From contig NZ_JACHCI010000002.1 in the NCBI RefSeq assembly GCF_014200675.1, positions 186,001-250,000 of the forward strand: a stretch of DNA of 64,000 bases, written 5' to 3'. The notes beneath the pieces were generated by a model. It ran no database searches and was not told the origin of the DNA. It was given only the letters and a program-made list of their open reading frames with translations. The position numbers were made by a program, and so were the translations under genes. The number at the start of each line of letters is the position of its first letter. Position 1 is the stretch's first letter. The DNA comes from Janthinobacterium saanense. GTDB taxonomy: Bacteria; Pseudomonadota; Gammaproteobacteria; Burkholderiales; Burkholderiaceae_D. This document shows positions 9,373-17,514 of the stretch, in pieces.

Positions 9373-9604
9373 GATTGATTTCTCGTTAGTTTCATAATTA
9401 AAAACAAATATAAAAGATCAGAAGATTAGGACTAAGTTTGTTGCCAAGAAGGAATTTATTAAATCAAGGGGATTAATTATAAAGGTTGCATAGAAATTTT
9501 GTTGCATAAATATTTATTTTTTCGTGCGCTAGTAGATACGTAGCGCCGCACTCTAGCTATCTTTCAGACCTATTCCTCCATGCAGTCGAACAGTCTTCGT
9601 CTCA

Positions 9605-9970
9605 ATGGCTGACATGCATCATGAACAGATCGACTTACTTTACGGCAGCCATAGCGCCTGGTTGCGGGGGCGCAAGAAGATAGGGTGTACGGAGTAGGTG
9701 GTGGATTTGGTGCAGGGTACTTTTATGCGGCTGCTGGGCTTGCGCGATGGCTTGGGCGAAGTGTAGACGCCGCGTGCTTATTTGATGACGATGGCGAAAA
9801 GGCTGTTGATTGATCGGCCGCGCCGGCAGCTGATGGAATAGGCTTATTTGGCGTAGCTGGTTAGTCTTGCCGGCCAGTCTGATACTGCGCCATCGGCTGA
9901 AGTGCTTGTGATGGCGCTGCACGCGCTGGAGCAACTGAGCAAGTTGCTGATAGAACATAAGGATAGACCA
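9605..9970 (+). pseudogene. Decayed FecI-type ECF sigma factor
   Basis: Reading the frame from ATG 9605 gives a FecI-like sigma factor: LLYGSHSAWLRGRKKIGCTE, then VVDLVQGTFMRLLGLRD (region 2), TPRAYLMTMAKRLLIDRPRR and AYLA. The frame is interrupted by four stop codons, all TAG (first at 9695-9697; others in the EV*TPRAY, ME*AYLA and AYLA*L contexts), with no indel in this part. The frame stays open to 10135, and the weak match QFPRRLPASTMAIRIA may be the ruined region-4 helix-turn-helix. No FecR or TonB receptor gene follows. A fossil is the simplest reading. Confidence 0.65.
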
Positions 9971-10089
9971 GCTATGCCTTTCCGCTGTACTTCACAACTC
10001 CCGCAATTTCCTCGGCGCTTGCCCGCCAGCACCATGGCCATCCGTATCGCTTTTGCCGGCGGCCTTGCCGCATGGGCCGAGCCTGCCAT

Positions 10090-10118
10090 GGTTGCGTTGA
10101 CTGGGCTTGCCGTAAATG
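10090..10118. repeat. GC-rich dispersed repeat segment, copy 2
   Basis: Begins GGTTGCGTTGACTGGGCTTG and matches 8289-8317 at 25 of 29 positions. It overlaps the degenerate 3' tail of the sigma-factor fossil, about 85 nt before the PEP-CTERM gene. Confidence 0.35.
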
Positions 10119-10200
10119 ATATTTATAAAAATTAAAAATTTGTATACTAAAAGAAACAATATAGTTATCTTTATGTCTTGATTATATTTCAGGACACTCA

Positions 10201-10962
10201 ATGAAAACTTTGAACTTGCCTCGTCGCTTGCTTGCCGCAGCGTTGGCACTCGCCTGTATCTTCCCTGTGCAGGCTGCCAATTATGAAAAGTTGGTTGGTA
10301 GCAATATGGACTTTTATTACGACATCGATACATATGGCGTCGACGGCCTTAGCGTCAATGGCAATACGCTGGACATCCCCTTACACTTTTCCTATCCGAC
10401 TGGTAGCTTTGAGCGCTCATTCGACGGTCTGATCGTAGTGCCGCATGCCGGATTCAGCGTTAGTGTCGCGCCCACGATGGTGATGAGCGGTACCTATGAG
10501 ACGGCTCGCTTTGGAGGTGGAGAGGGTGGCGCTTATGCTCTGGTTGCGCACAATGCGATGTTTGGGACCTTCGCAGACGGGAAATTTGTGATCCGTCCCG
10601 AGGCCGATGGCTTGACCAGGGTTACTGTTGCGGTGAGCGCTATGAATCTGTATAACGGCCAGTCTGGTGTACAGGAATATACTTTGTCTGATGCTAAAGG
10701 TGCAAGCTGGCGCGATCAGTGGTATGGAGATGATGATCTCCCGCAATGGAGTACGTCGGCCCTTTCTTATGCCATGTATTTCAGTATTTTCGATGGCGGA
10801 CAAAATGGCGGTATTAATGTGATCACCAGCGCCACGGCAACGAGCGGCAAATGGATATTCGATGCTCAAGCCATTTCGGCTGTGCCGGAGCCCGGTAGTG
10901 TGACGATGTCGCTGGCTGGGCTGGCGTTGATAGGCTTTGCTTTACGCCGACGCCAGGTTTGA
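10201..10962 (+). CDS. PEP-CTERM sorting domain protein
   Basis: Secreted protein of 253 residues. An N-terminal signal peptide (RRLLAAALALACIFPVQA) precedes an unassigned beta-rich body, and the C-terminus is the tripartite sorting signal: AVPEPGS, a hydrophobic stretch (SLAGLALIGFAL) and basic RRR. In this system exosortase (EpsH/XrtA) cleaves near the PEP motif as the protein crosses the inner membrane, usually in exopolysaccharide-producing bacteria. AGGA stands upstream of the ATG. No exosortase gene lies in this window, so processing depends on a gene elsewhere. The function of the mature domain is not recognised. Confidence 0.85.
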   Translation: MKTLNLPRRLLAAALALACIFPVQAANYEKLVGSNMDFYYDIDTYGVDGLSVNGNTLDIPLHFSYPTGSFERSFDGLIVVPHAGFSVSVAPTMVMSGTYETARFGGGEGGAYALVAHNAMFGTFADGKFVIRPEADGLTRVTVAVSAMNLYNGQSGVQEYTLSDAKGASWRDQWYGDDDLPQWSTSALSYAMYFSIFDGGQNGGINVITSATATSGKWIFDAQAISAVPEPGSVTMSLAGLALIGFALRRRQV

Positions 10963-11071
10963 GTGTTATCTTGGGCGGGTCTTGAGCTGGCCAACTTCTG
11001 GCTATTCTCAGTCTCGCCGGGTATGGATACTAAAATGGGAAGTGAGTTCAGCAGCATTTTTTCTGGTTTGT

Positions 11072-11657
11072 TTATTTGACATCATTTTGGCAATCTGCAG
11101 GAATCAAGCGCTTGCGTCTCTCTGCTGCATATGCTTCTAGGCTTGGCAGGCCAATGGCAAGGCGGCGGCGGTTTACGGCGTCGATGTTGTCGACTGGTAG
11201 CATTTCCAGGTGGCAGCGGTCAGGCTGTGTGAACTGGGTGCCATATTCCTGTGGCCGGCCTTCGGCGGCTGCGATACGGTCGGCCAGATAAGCCAGGTTG
11301 CGTGCTGCAGCGCTACCGTTCTTGACGGCCGCTTCCAGCAAGCCTCTAGCCTGGCGCTGGAATGCGATGTCGCTATCGGCATGCTGCGCCAGCAACCAGG
11401 CGCTGTGGCTACCCTGTGCGCCGGACGGCCAGCCGCAAGCAGCGATGATGGTTTTGAGTTCCGCTAGGTTTCCTGCATCGATGGCGCGCCAGCGCTGTTG
11501 CAATCCTTCTTTTTCCGCATTGCTGGCATCGGGGTTTTGCTGTTGCTCATTCCATTCCTGCCGGATTTGCTGATCCGCACTGGCTCAGGCAGGGTTCTGT
11601 TGCCGAGGCAAGCGTATGACAGAGGGTCAGTAAGAAAATATAGAAACGAATCTTCAT
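11072..11657 (-). pseudogene. Frameshifted DUF6624 secreted protein
   Basis: The C-terminal 143 codons encode a DUF6624 domain: LQQRWRAIDAGNLAELKTII, CGWP, SAWLLAQHADSD, AYLADRI, YGTQF and RRRLAIGLPSLEAYA. The likely signal peptide, MKIRFYIFLLTLCHTLASAT from ATG 11657, is in another frame and reaches TGA after GMEWN-region codons. The DUF6624 frame upstream reads ADQQIRQEWNEQQ and meets a TGA just before it. Removing one base near 11590 (AGCCAGT to AGCAGT) joins them as ...EPCLSSADQQIRQEW. So either a +1 insertion inactivated the gene or the sequence has an error. The function of DUF6624 is unknown. Confidence 0.65.
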
Positions 11658-11680
11658 TGTTTTTCATTGCACTCAATAAA

Positions 11681-12397
11681 TTACGAATTGTTAAATACAA
11701 ATCGTATGATGAAAAATGCGATATTGAGAAAGATCACTGAACCTAGGCTTCCTGCACCGGCACTGGCGATCATGGAGAGTGTTCTTTGCTTGTTGACTTT
11801 AAAGCTGCGTATCTTGCCTATTTCACGCGTGGCTTTTCGATAGAGCGCGATGTTTGCCCAGTAAGCAATGACAAGGCGTGGCAGGACGAAGCCAAATAAT
11901 ACGGCGAGCAGTTCCAGAGGGACGCCTGATGGCTGATAGCCGGGCGACTGGATGATCTCGCCGACGGTGCCCAATGCGAGCAACAGCATGAAAAGTTCAA
12001 AAATTGCGGAAATGGTCGCCTTGCCGTACATCTTGTTGTAGACAAACCAATAGAATCCGAACACAAAGGTCCAGATGTTGAAGCCGCCATGTTTGCGCTT
12101 GCCGTCAGCATATTCCAGCCACTTTTTTGGCAACGTGCTTTTTACGCCGACAAATGTCTGCAAGGCTGTCATTTGATCGAGTTCCGGTTCGGATGCTGGC
12201 CGAACGCTTTCATGCTTTTCCACCGTGGCGGAATGCGTGAAGTATTGTGTGAGTAAATCTGGTGTGGACGGAGCAAAAGCCACCGGGTCCAGGGCTTGGG
12301 GTAATTCAGTTTTTTCAGCAACAACCTTCATAGGGCGCCCCAGTGCTCCCTTCGGCAGTTCAAAATATACATCGCCAACTTTGATACGGTCACTCAT
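11681..12397 (-). CDS. DUF2628 membrane protein
   Basis: Protein of 238 residues. About 105 hydrophilic residues are followed by a DUF2628-type membrane domain: KKWLEYADGKRKHGGFNIWT, then FGFYWFVYNKMYGKA and about four hydrophobic segments, with a basic linker KIRSFKVNKQR before the last. DUF2628 proteins are uncharacterised inner-membrane proteins. The gene precedes the frameshifted DUF6624 gene on the same strand by 24 nt, so they may once have been co-transcribed. The role is unknown. Confidence 0.65.
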   Translation of the reverse strand: MSDRIKVGDVYFELPKGALGRPMKVVAEKTELPQALDPVAFAPSTPDLLTQYFTHSATVEKHESVRPASEPELDQMTALQTFVGVKSTLPKKWLEYADGKRKHGGFNIWTFVFGFYWFVYNKMYGKATISAIFELFMLLLALGTVGEIIQSPGYQPSGVPLELLAVLFGFVLPRLVIAYWANIALYRKATREIGKIRSFKVNKQRTLSMIASAGAGSLGSVIFLNIAFFIIRFVFNNS

Positions 12398-12552
12398 ATG
12401 CGTTCCTATGTAAGTACCAGAGCGGGAAATATCCTGAATCTATCTCCCCGCTCATGGCCGCAAGAGGATATCAAATTGCCAAATGGAAATATGCGTGCAT
12501 TGTCACATTGACTGGAATATCTTGAGGCCGGTGACATGGAGCCTGGTTTGAG

Positions 12553-13089
12553 TCAGGCATCGTCAGGGATGGCATCGCGCTCCCTGCAACTGAGCGACGC
12601 ATAGTGTGCTTTGGGGAAGCGGGCCTTGATGGCGTCTTCGCGCAGTGCATGGTTGAGATCGACCGGGTCTAGCAAGGTGCAGCGATTGGTCTTGGCGAAG
12701 GCTGCCAGGTTTTTCGTACTGCCATTCACTTTCACCGTGACGCCGGCGCCGGGACTGACGCAGCAACCTATGTATTGCGTGATGTATTCTTCTTCGATCA
12801 GCACCAGTTCATGACCCAGGAAGCTTGCACCCTCGGCCACCAGATAGTAATCGGTGTAGTCAGAACGCTGGTTCGGTTTCTTGCCGACCAGGCCAGCTTG
12901 CATATAGGCCTGGATGGCCTTGCCTGAATAGCCGCTGCGCTCGCTTGTGCCTGGCTTGAGTTGCAGCGCATGGATCAAGCCGGTTTCCAGCTGCTGGCCG
13001 GTCTCGCCGTAGGCAAAGGCGGAACTGGCGGCAAGCAGCATGCCGGCGATGGCTTGAATGTGACATTGCAGGAACTTCAGTTCCTTCAT
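12553..13089 (-). CDS. Secreted protein of unknown function
   Basis: Protein of 178 residues with a signal peptide (IQAIAGMLLAASSAFA) and a mature part containing four cysteines (IGCCVSPG, TNRCTLL, LSCRERD), so disulfides in the periplasm are plausible. No family was recognised. Its ATG overlaps the stop of the upstream hydrolase gene as ATGA, so the two are probably translationally coupled and may act together. Confidence 0.6.
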   Translation of the reverse strand: MKELKFLQCHIQAIAGMLLAASSAFAYGETGQQLETGLIHALQLKPGTSERSGYSGKAIQAYMQAGLVGKKPNQRSDYTDYYLVAEGASFLGHELVLIEEEYITQYIGCCVSPGAGVTVKVNGSTKNLAAFAKTNRCTLLDPVDLNHALREDAIKARFPKAHYASLSCRERDAIPDDA

Positions 13090-14003
13090 GGGCGAGCCTC
13101 ACCAGCATCCATGCCCAGCATCTGGCGTATTACCGGCAAGATCATTTTCCAGGCATTCGACGTGGCGGCGATTTCATCGTAATGGCTGGCGCCTGGCAAG
13201 ATCAGCACTTCCGCCTGGTCGCCGGCCAGTTTGGCCTTGGCCGCATAGTCGTGGGCGACTCTCGGCGGGGAGATGGTGTCCAGTTCCCCGCTAGCGAGCA
13301 CGGTGCGGCTGCCGTTGGGCATCAGATTGGCCGCGTTGGTGTCGCTGTAGATGTCAGGGCGCTCGCTGCTGGCGCTGCCTGCCAGTTGCACCATTTCACG
13401 GTCGCAACTGCTCCTGATCAAGTCTTGTTCATGGCGCAGGTCGGCCAGGCCGCCCAGGCTGATGATGTTGTTGACGGGCAGGAAGTTGTCGCGGTACAGC
13501 GGGCTGGTTTTCGGCAACTTGGCGCGGCCGGCGATCCATTGCACCAGTTGCCCGCCGGCCGAATGGCCCATGGCCACGATACGGCTGGTATCGAGCTGAT
13601 ATTGCGTCGCATGGTTTTGCAGGCTGTCGAGCGCCGCATGCATATCCTGGTAAGTGCCGGGATACCCGCCACCGGCTTCATCGACGCGCCGATACTCCAC
13701 GTTCCACACGGCAATGCCTTGCGCAGCCAGCGCGCCGGCCACGTTATGCATTTGCGTGATGCCACCGAACTCCACCGTCCAGCAGCCGCCATGCACCAGC
13801 ACCACCACCGGAAACGGCCCCGCACCAGTCGGGCGGAACAGCTGGGCGTATTGCGAGGGCGCCGCGCCATAAGGGATTTGCACCGTCGGCTCGGGGCCAT
13901 GCAGGGCCAGATAATCATTGAGGCTCATGGGAGCGGCAACGGCGCCGTGGATGGAGGCGAGCAGGGCGGTGGCGATCAGGGAGTGAGACAGACTGTGGGG
14001 CAT
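13086..14003 (-). CDS. Secreted alpha/beta hydrolase (carboxylesterase/BD-FAE-like)
   Basis: Exported serine hydrolase of 305 residues. A signal peptide (LIATALLASIHGAVA) is followed by a fold with HGG in the oxyanion-hole loop (VVVLVHGGCW), nucleophile elbow GHSAGG, an acidic residue in ASGELD and the catalytic His in GASHYDE. The pattern fits lipase/esterase and peptidase S9-like enzymes acting on short esters; the natural substrate is unknown. The start at 14003 is chosen because it places the signal peptide at the N-terminus; an upstream extension to 14120 would bury it. The gene is coupled to the downstream secreted protein gene by an ATGA overlap. Confidence 0.8.
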   Translation of the reverse strand: MPHSLSHSLIATALLASIHGAVAAPMSLNDYLALHGPEPTVQIPYGAAPSQYAQLFRPTGAGPFPVVVLVHGGCWTVEFGGITQMHNVAGALAAQGIAVWNVEYRRVDEAGGGYPGTYQDMHAALDSLQNHATQYQLDTSRIVAMGHSAGGQLVQWIAGRAKLPKTSPLYRDNFLPVNNIISLGGLADLRHEQDLIRSSCDREMVQLAGSASSERPDIYSDTNAANLMPNGSRTVLASGELDTISPPRVAHDYAAKAKLAGDQAEVLILPGASHYDEIAATSNAWKMILPVIRQMLGMDAGEARP

Positions 14004-14118
14004 GGCATTCACACTTGTTGTTGGGGCAATTTCCCACTCTAGCATAGCCAGGGCCATCCCTGAAGCCTGCCCATTCCGGTGAGAGTTTTCACGCGCCTGG
14101 GCGATGAAAGCGGCAATC

Positions 14119-14132
14119 AATAAATATTTATT
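14119..14132. promoter_or_regulatory. AT palindrome upstream of the Zorya-like locus
   Basis: AATAAATATTTATT is a perfect 14-bp palindrome in the AT-rich 224-bp gap between the divergent hydrolase gene and zorA. It could be part of a promoter or regulator site. There is no direct evidence for binding. Confidence 0.2.
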
Positions 14133-14227
14133 GTGAAAACAATTTCCTGACGGCTAATTTCGTTAGTGATAAAATAAAAGGTTATTTTTATTAAAAGTCA
14201 TTTAATTGACTACGGCATCAGACGTTG

Positions 14228-15591
14228 ATGTTTCTGATTGCTGTTTTTCATGGGATTACAATGCGTTTTTTGTTACTGCTTTTCTTTACCAGTTTTCCAT
14301 CCTTCGCTTACGCAAGTACGGGCTTTGCCTCGATGTTTGATGAGCCAATAACGCCGATATTTATTGGAATTAATATTTTATTGACGATTTGGTTTGCTGG
14401 TTATCGCTTCAATCGTTTTGCCGTCCAACATGGACCAGAAGTGTTGACAACCGTCGGTATTCTTGGGTGCTTCCTGGGAATTGCAGTTGCCCTCATGGGA
14501 TTTGATACATCGAATGTCTCATCAAGTGTTCCGGAGCTGTTAAAAGGCGTGAAGACGGCATTCTGGGCGTCACTCAGTGGTGTTGCCGGATCGCTGGTTA
14601 TCCGTTTTGTGGTGTTGCCGGATCGCTGGTTATCCGTTTTCGTCATCATCAACAGAAAATCCCTATAGCGCCAAGTCCTGGTGCGGCCCATGTGGCAGGC
14701 ATGGGTGATGTTGTTTCAGCTGTTCAGGCGTTGCAGAAAAGTCTGGCAGGATCAGAGGAGGGAAGTTTATTAACCCAAATGAAGCTCATGCGTCAGGAAC
14801 AGGCAGATCAGTTAGGCGGGCTGCGGGCATCGTTCGATACATTTGCCAGCAAAATGGCGGAAGACGGTTCCAAAGCGTTGATTGAGGCTTTAAAGGAAGT
14901 GATCGGCGACTTTAATACTCAAATCAATGAGCAGTTTGGCGAAAACTTTAAACATTTAAATGCCGCAGTGGGGGAATTAGTCGTCTGGCAGCAGCAATAT
15001 CGCGTGGAGCTCGATCAGATGCAGACCGTGCAGCGTTCGGCTGCTGACGATTTGCGTATCGCCGCTGGCAGTTTGTCTGCCATGACGGAACGGGCCGGTG
15101 CATTCACTGATGCTGCGGCGAGTATGGAGTCGATATTGCGTGGACTGGCCCAGCAATCGGTGATTATTGAACAGTCCCAGCGTTCATTATCCACTGTGTT
15201 GATGGAAATGAAAGATGTCGCGCCCCAGTTTGCTCAGAAATTAGATGAGCTCGCATCGAGCATGCAGCGTGGTGTAGCGAAAGTGCAAGCGGATGTGAGC
15301 GACGTGGTACGCAATTTTGGTACCCAGGTACAAAGTTCGTCCGCCGAGATGAAACAGCTTTTGGCTGAAACCTTGAAAAAGTCACAGAAGGAGGTCAATG
15401 ATGAGCTTTCGAAAGGACTGGATGTGGTACGCCAGAGTGTTATCACGCTGGACAAGGGCTTGCAGGAAGAGCTGACGAAAAGTCTGGAATTGCTGGGACG
15501 ACAACTTGCTTCCTTGTCGGAGAAATTTGTCAGTGACTACACGCCGCTGACTGAGCGTTTGCGTGACGTCGTGCAAATGGCGGCGAGGTGA
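14228..15591 (+). pseudogene. zorA: ZorA (MotA/ExbB-like) of a Zorya type II-like system, interrupted by a 32-bp tandem duplication
   Basis: The first piece (to the TAG at 14668) has a hydrophobic N-terminus, further membrane segments and the MotA/ExbB core: GPEVLTTVGILGCFLGIAVA and LLKGVKTAFWASLSGVAGSL. The second frame (open to 15591) is a long helical tail ending in SLELLGRQLASLSEKFVSDY. Removing one copy of the perfect 32-bp duplication at 14577-14640 joins both frames as GVAGSLVIRFRHHQQKIP and gives a protein of about 440 residues. ZorA forms the proton-channel stator and cytoplasmic tail that senses phage infection. As written, the gene yields a truncated protein. Start choice is unclear: ATG 14228 or ATG 14261. 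Confidence 0.75.
14577..14640. repeat. Perfect 32-bp tandem duplication inside zorA
   Basis: Two identical, adjacent 32-nt units (14577-14608 and 14609-14640, each starting GTGGTGTTGCCGGATCGCTG). Thirty-two is not a multiple of three, so the extra unit shifts zorA out of frame and creates a stop at 14666-14668. Loss of one unit by slippage or recombination would restore the gene exactly. Confidence 0.95.
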
Positions 15592-15597
15592 TAAATC

Positions 15598-16296
15598 ATG
15601 GAAAACGAAGAAAGTAACCAGTCATACTGGATTCCGCTGGCGGACTTGATGACCGGGCTGATGATGATATTCATGCTGCTGACGGCCGCCTTCATGTTGC
15701 GGGTGGAGCAGACCACTACCCTGGTGGTGAAGGAATACGAAGATACCAAGAATGACATGCTGCAGGCGCTGCAGAAGGAATTCGCCCAGGACTTGAAGCA
15801 ATGGAATGCCGAGTTGCTGGGCGATATGACCATACGCTTTAATGATCCTACCGTGTTGTTTGCCACCGGTTCAGCACAGCTGAGGCCTCAGTTCAAGCAG
15901 ATACTCGCTACTTTCTTTCCGCGGTATATCGCGTTGCTGACCTCGGAGCGCTATAAGGCTGCTGTCAAGGAAGTACGTATCGAGGGGCATACCAGTCTTG
16001 ACTGGACCAAGGAAACGGATGTGAAAACCGCGTATTTTCTCAATATGGGACTATCGCAGGAAAGAACGCGCAGTGCGCTGGAGTATCTGTTGAGTCTCCC
16101 TGCCGTGTCGAATGATCAGGATTGGCTGATACAACATGTGACTGCGAATGGTTTGTCATCATCGCGGCCTATAGCGCCCGGTAAACAATCTGCTGCCGCC
16201 CAACTGGCAAATCAGCGGGTGGAATTTCGTATCGTCACCAATGCCAGCGATCGCATGGATCAGATTGCGCATGATCTCAAGGCGGGCTCATCTTGA
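15598..16296 (+). CDS. zorB: ZorB (MotB/OmpA-like) of a Zorya type II-like system
   Basis: Protein of 232 residues. A short cytoplasmic N-terminus is followed by one membrane helix with the MotB-type aspartate (WIPLADLMTGLMMIFMLL, Asp16), then a charged coil. The periplasmic OmpA-like domain contains VLFATGSAQLRPQFKQIL, VRIEGHTS, LSQERTRSALEYLLSL and ANQRVEFRI. ZorB dimers sit inside a ZorA pentamer, bind peptidoglycan and use proton flow. GAGGTGA lies just before the ATG, and the gene follows zorA by 6 nt. The frame is intact, but it probably has no partner while zorA is out of frame. Confidence 0.82.
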   Translation: MENEESNQSYWIPLADLMTGLMMIFMLLTAAFMLRVEQTTTLVVKEYEDTKNDMLQALQKEFAQDLKQWNAELLGDMTIRFNDPTVLFATGSAQLRPQFKQILATFFPRYIALLTSERYKAAVKEVRIEGHTSLDWTKETDVKTAYFLNMGLSQERTRSALEYLLSLPAVSNDQDWLIQHVTANGLSSSRPIAPGKQSAAAQLANQRVEFRIVTNASDRMDQIAHDLKAGSS

Positions 16297-17132
16297 AGTT
16301 ACCTAACTTTCTGGATTGGCCCTTGCTCAATAATCTGCGCCATCACATGGCGGCGCCCTTGGCCGAGGCTTTTGGACGCCAGCATCGTATGAAAGAAATC
16401 GAACTGCCCGTCGTCACGCGATTGCAGGAAAATGGTATCGACGTGGGCCTGGAAGAGATACAAATTCTTTCAGATAAGACGCTTGCCTATCGTGGTCACC
16501 GCGTGCTGTTATATATCCGTGATGTTAGCAACTATGGCGGAAAGCAGGAGTTGCCTAAATTTCACCTGACGTTTTGTAAGACGCTCGACGGCATGCGTCA
16601 AAAACGGCGTTTTGAGCGCTATGTGGTGGCGAATCGCGATGATGGTCATTTTCAGGTGAATCTCATTGGCCAACCGGTTGTTTCCAAGATGGCGATGCTC
16701 AATGTCTGCCAGCTTTGTCTGGTCCACATACGCTGGCAAGATTTTCATATGGGCTTGGCGCAAGACGTGCGCTTAGGGCGAGTCCGGCAGTTTGAATTAA
16801 AGGCATTTTTTAAAACTTACCCCAAAGATCTCAACGCAGTGAGGCCGGCACATACATCGGACACGGCCCCATTGAATGATTATCCGGCGGATTGGCAAGA
16901 TATCGCTTTGGCGGTCAAGAAAAATCGTGGGTATTCGTGTAATAAATGCAGGGTGAACCTGAACGGTGTAATGGCGCAGTATCTTCATTTGCATCATCGC
17001 AATGGGGTAAAGAGCGATAATGTTGACGAGAATCTCGAGCTGCTATGCATCCGCTGCCATGCTGAGGAACCCTTCCACGGCCATATGAAGAGCCTGCCGT
17101 CCTATCAGGAGTATATGCAGGCCCGTCATTAG
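16293..17132 (+). CDS. zorE: ZorE-like HNH nuclease of a Zorya type II-like system
   Basis: Protein of 279 residues with a unique N-terminal region and a C-terminal zinc-coordinated HNH domain: CNKC, then YLHLHHRNG, DENLELLCIRCHAEEPF. The two CxxC pairs bind zinc, and the HH and Asn residues form the betabeta-alpha-metal active site. Type II Zorya systems combine ZorA, ZorB and an HNH effector, ZorE, that attacks DNA. The TTG start overlaps the zorB stop as TTGA; an alternative is ATG 16348. The last base of its TAG is directly followed by the stop codon of the convergent monooxygenase fragment. GC content is below that of the core genes. Confidence 0.75.
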   Translation: MKLPNFLDWPLLNNLRHHMAAPLAEAFGRQHRMKEIELPVVTRLQENGIDVGLEEIQILSDKTLAYRGHRVLLYIRDVSNYGGKQELPKFHLTFCKTLDGMRQKRRFERYVVANRDDGHFQVNLIGQPVVSKMAMLNVCQLCLVHIRWQDFHMGLAQDVRLGRVRQFELKAFFKTYPKDLNAVRPAHTSDTAPLNDYPADWQDIALAVKKNRGYSCNKCRVNLNGVMAQYLHLHHRNGVKSDNVDENLELLCIRCHAEEPFHGHMKSLPSYQEYMQARH

Positions 17133-17514
17133 CTAAGCAAGTAAATTTCTGCTTAGCGGCAATCCACTGCCCCAGCCGCGCGCCATATCGGCCATGATTT
17201 GCCGCGTATCGGCCTGGCGCGCCTGTTCGTCGCGTTGCCGGCAGGCGTGTTTATCTGTGTTGAACAAGGCTTGCGCCACGGCGCGCGCCTGCAAGGTGAT
17301 CTGGCTTGTCTTGGTTTGCCGGCGGGCCGTGAACGCAGGCAAGGCTGTCTCCAGGTCACTTCCTTGCAGACACTGTTGCAGGCACTGCGCCAGGTGATAC
17401 GCATCTTCCAGTGCCTGGCAGGCGCCTTGGCCCGAGGTGGGCAGGGCGGCGTGGGCGGCATCGCCTACCAGCAAAACATTGCCGCAGTGCCAGCAATCGA
17501 CAGGATCGTGGTCA
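17133..17514 (-). pseudogene. C-terminal remnant of a FAD-dependent monooxygenase
   Basis: The frame encodes only the end of a FAD monooxygenase: HDPVDCWHCGNVLLVGDAAH, ALPTSGQGACQALEDAYHLA (the GD-box that binds FAD ribityl) and a C-terminal tail ending NLLA. The N-terminal Rossmann motif (GxGxxG) and substrate domain are missing. Upstream codons beyond about 17514 are antisense to a LysR remnant. The fragment cannot be a functional enzyme. Confidence 0.7.

Noticed and set aside
9635-9958. A 107-codon - strand frame in the gap before the PEP-CTERM gene
   Set aside because: The + strand of the same bases reads as a decayed FecI-type sigma factor, which explains the open frame better.
9605-9970. 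TAG codons as reassigned or suppressed stops (expanded code)
   Set aside because: TAG ends several normal genes here (for example zorE), so it works as a stop; the sigma factor is treated as a fossil.
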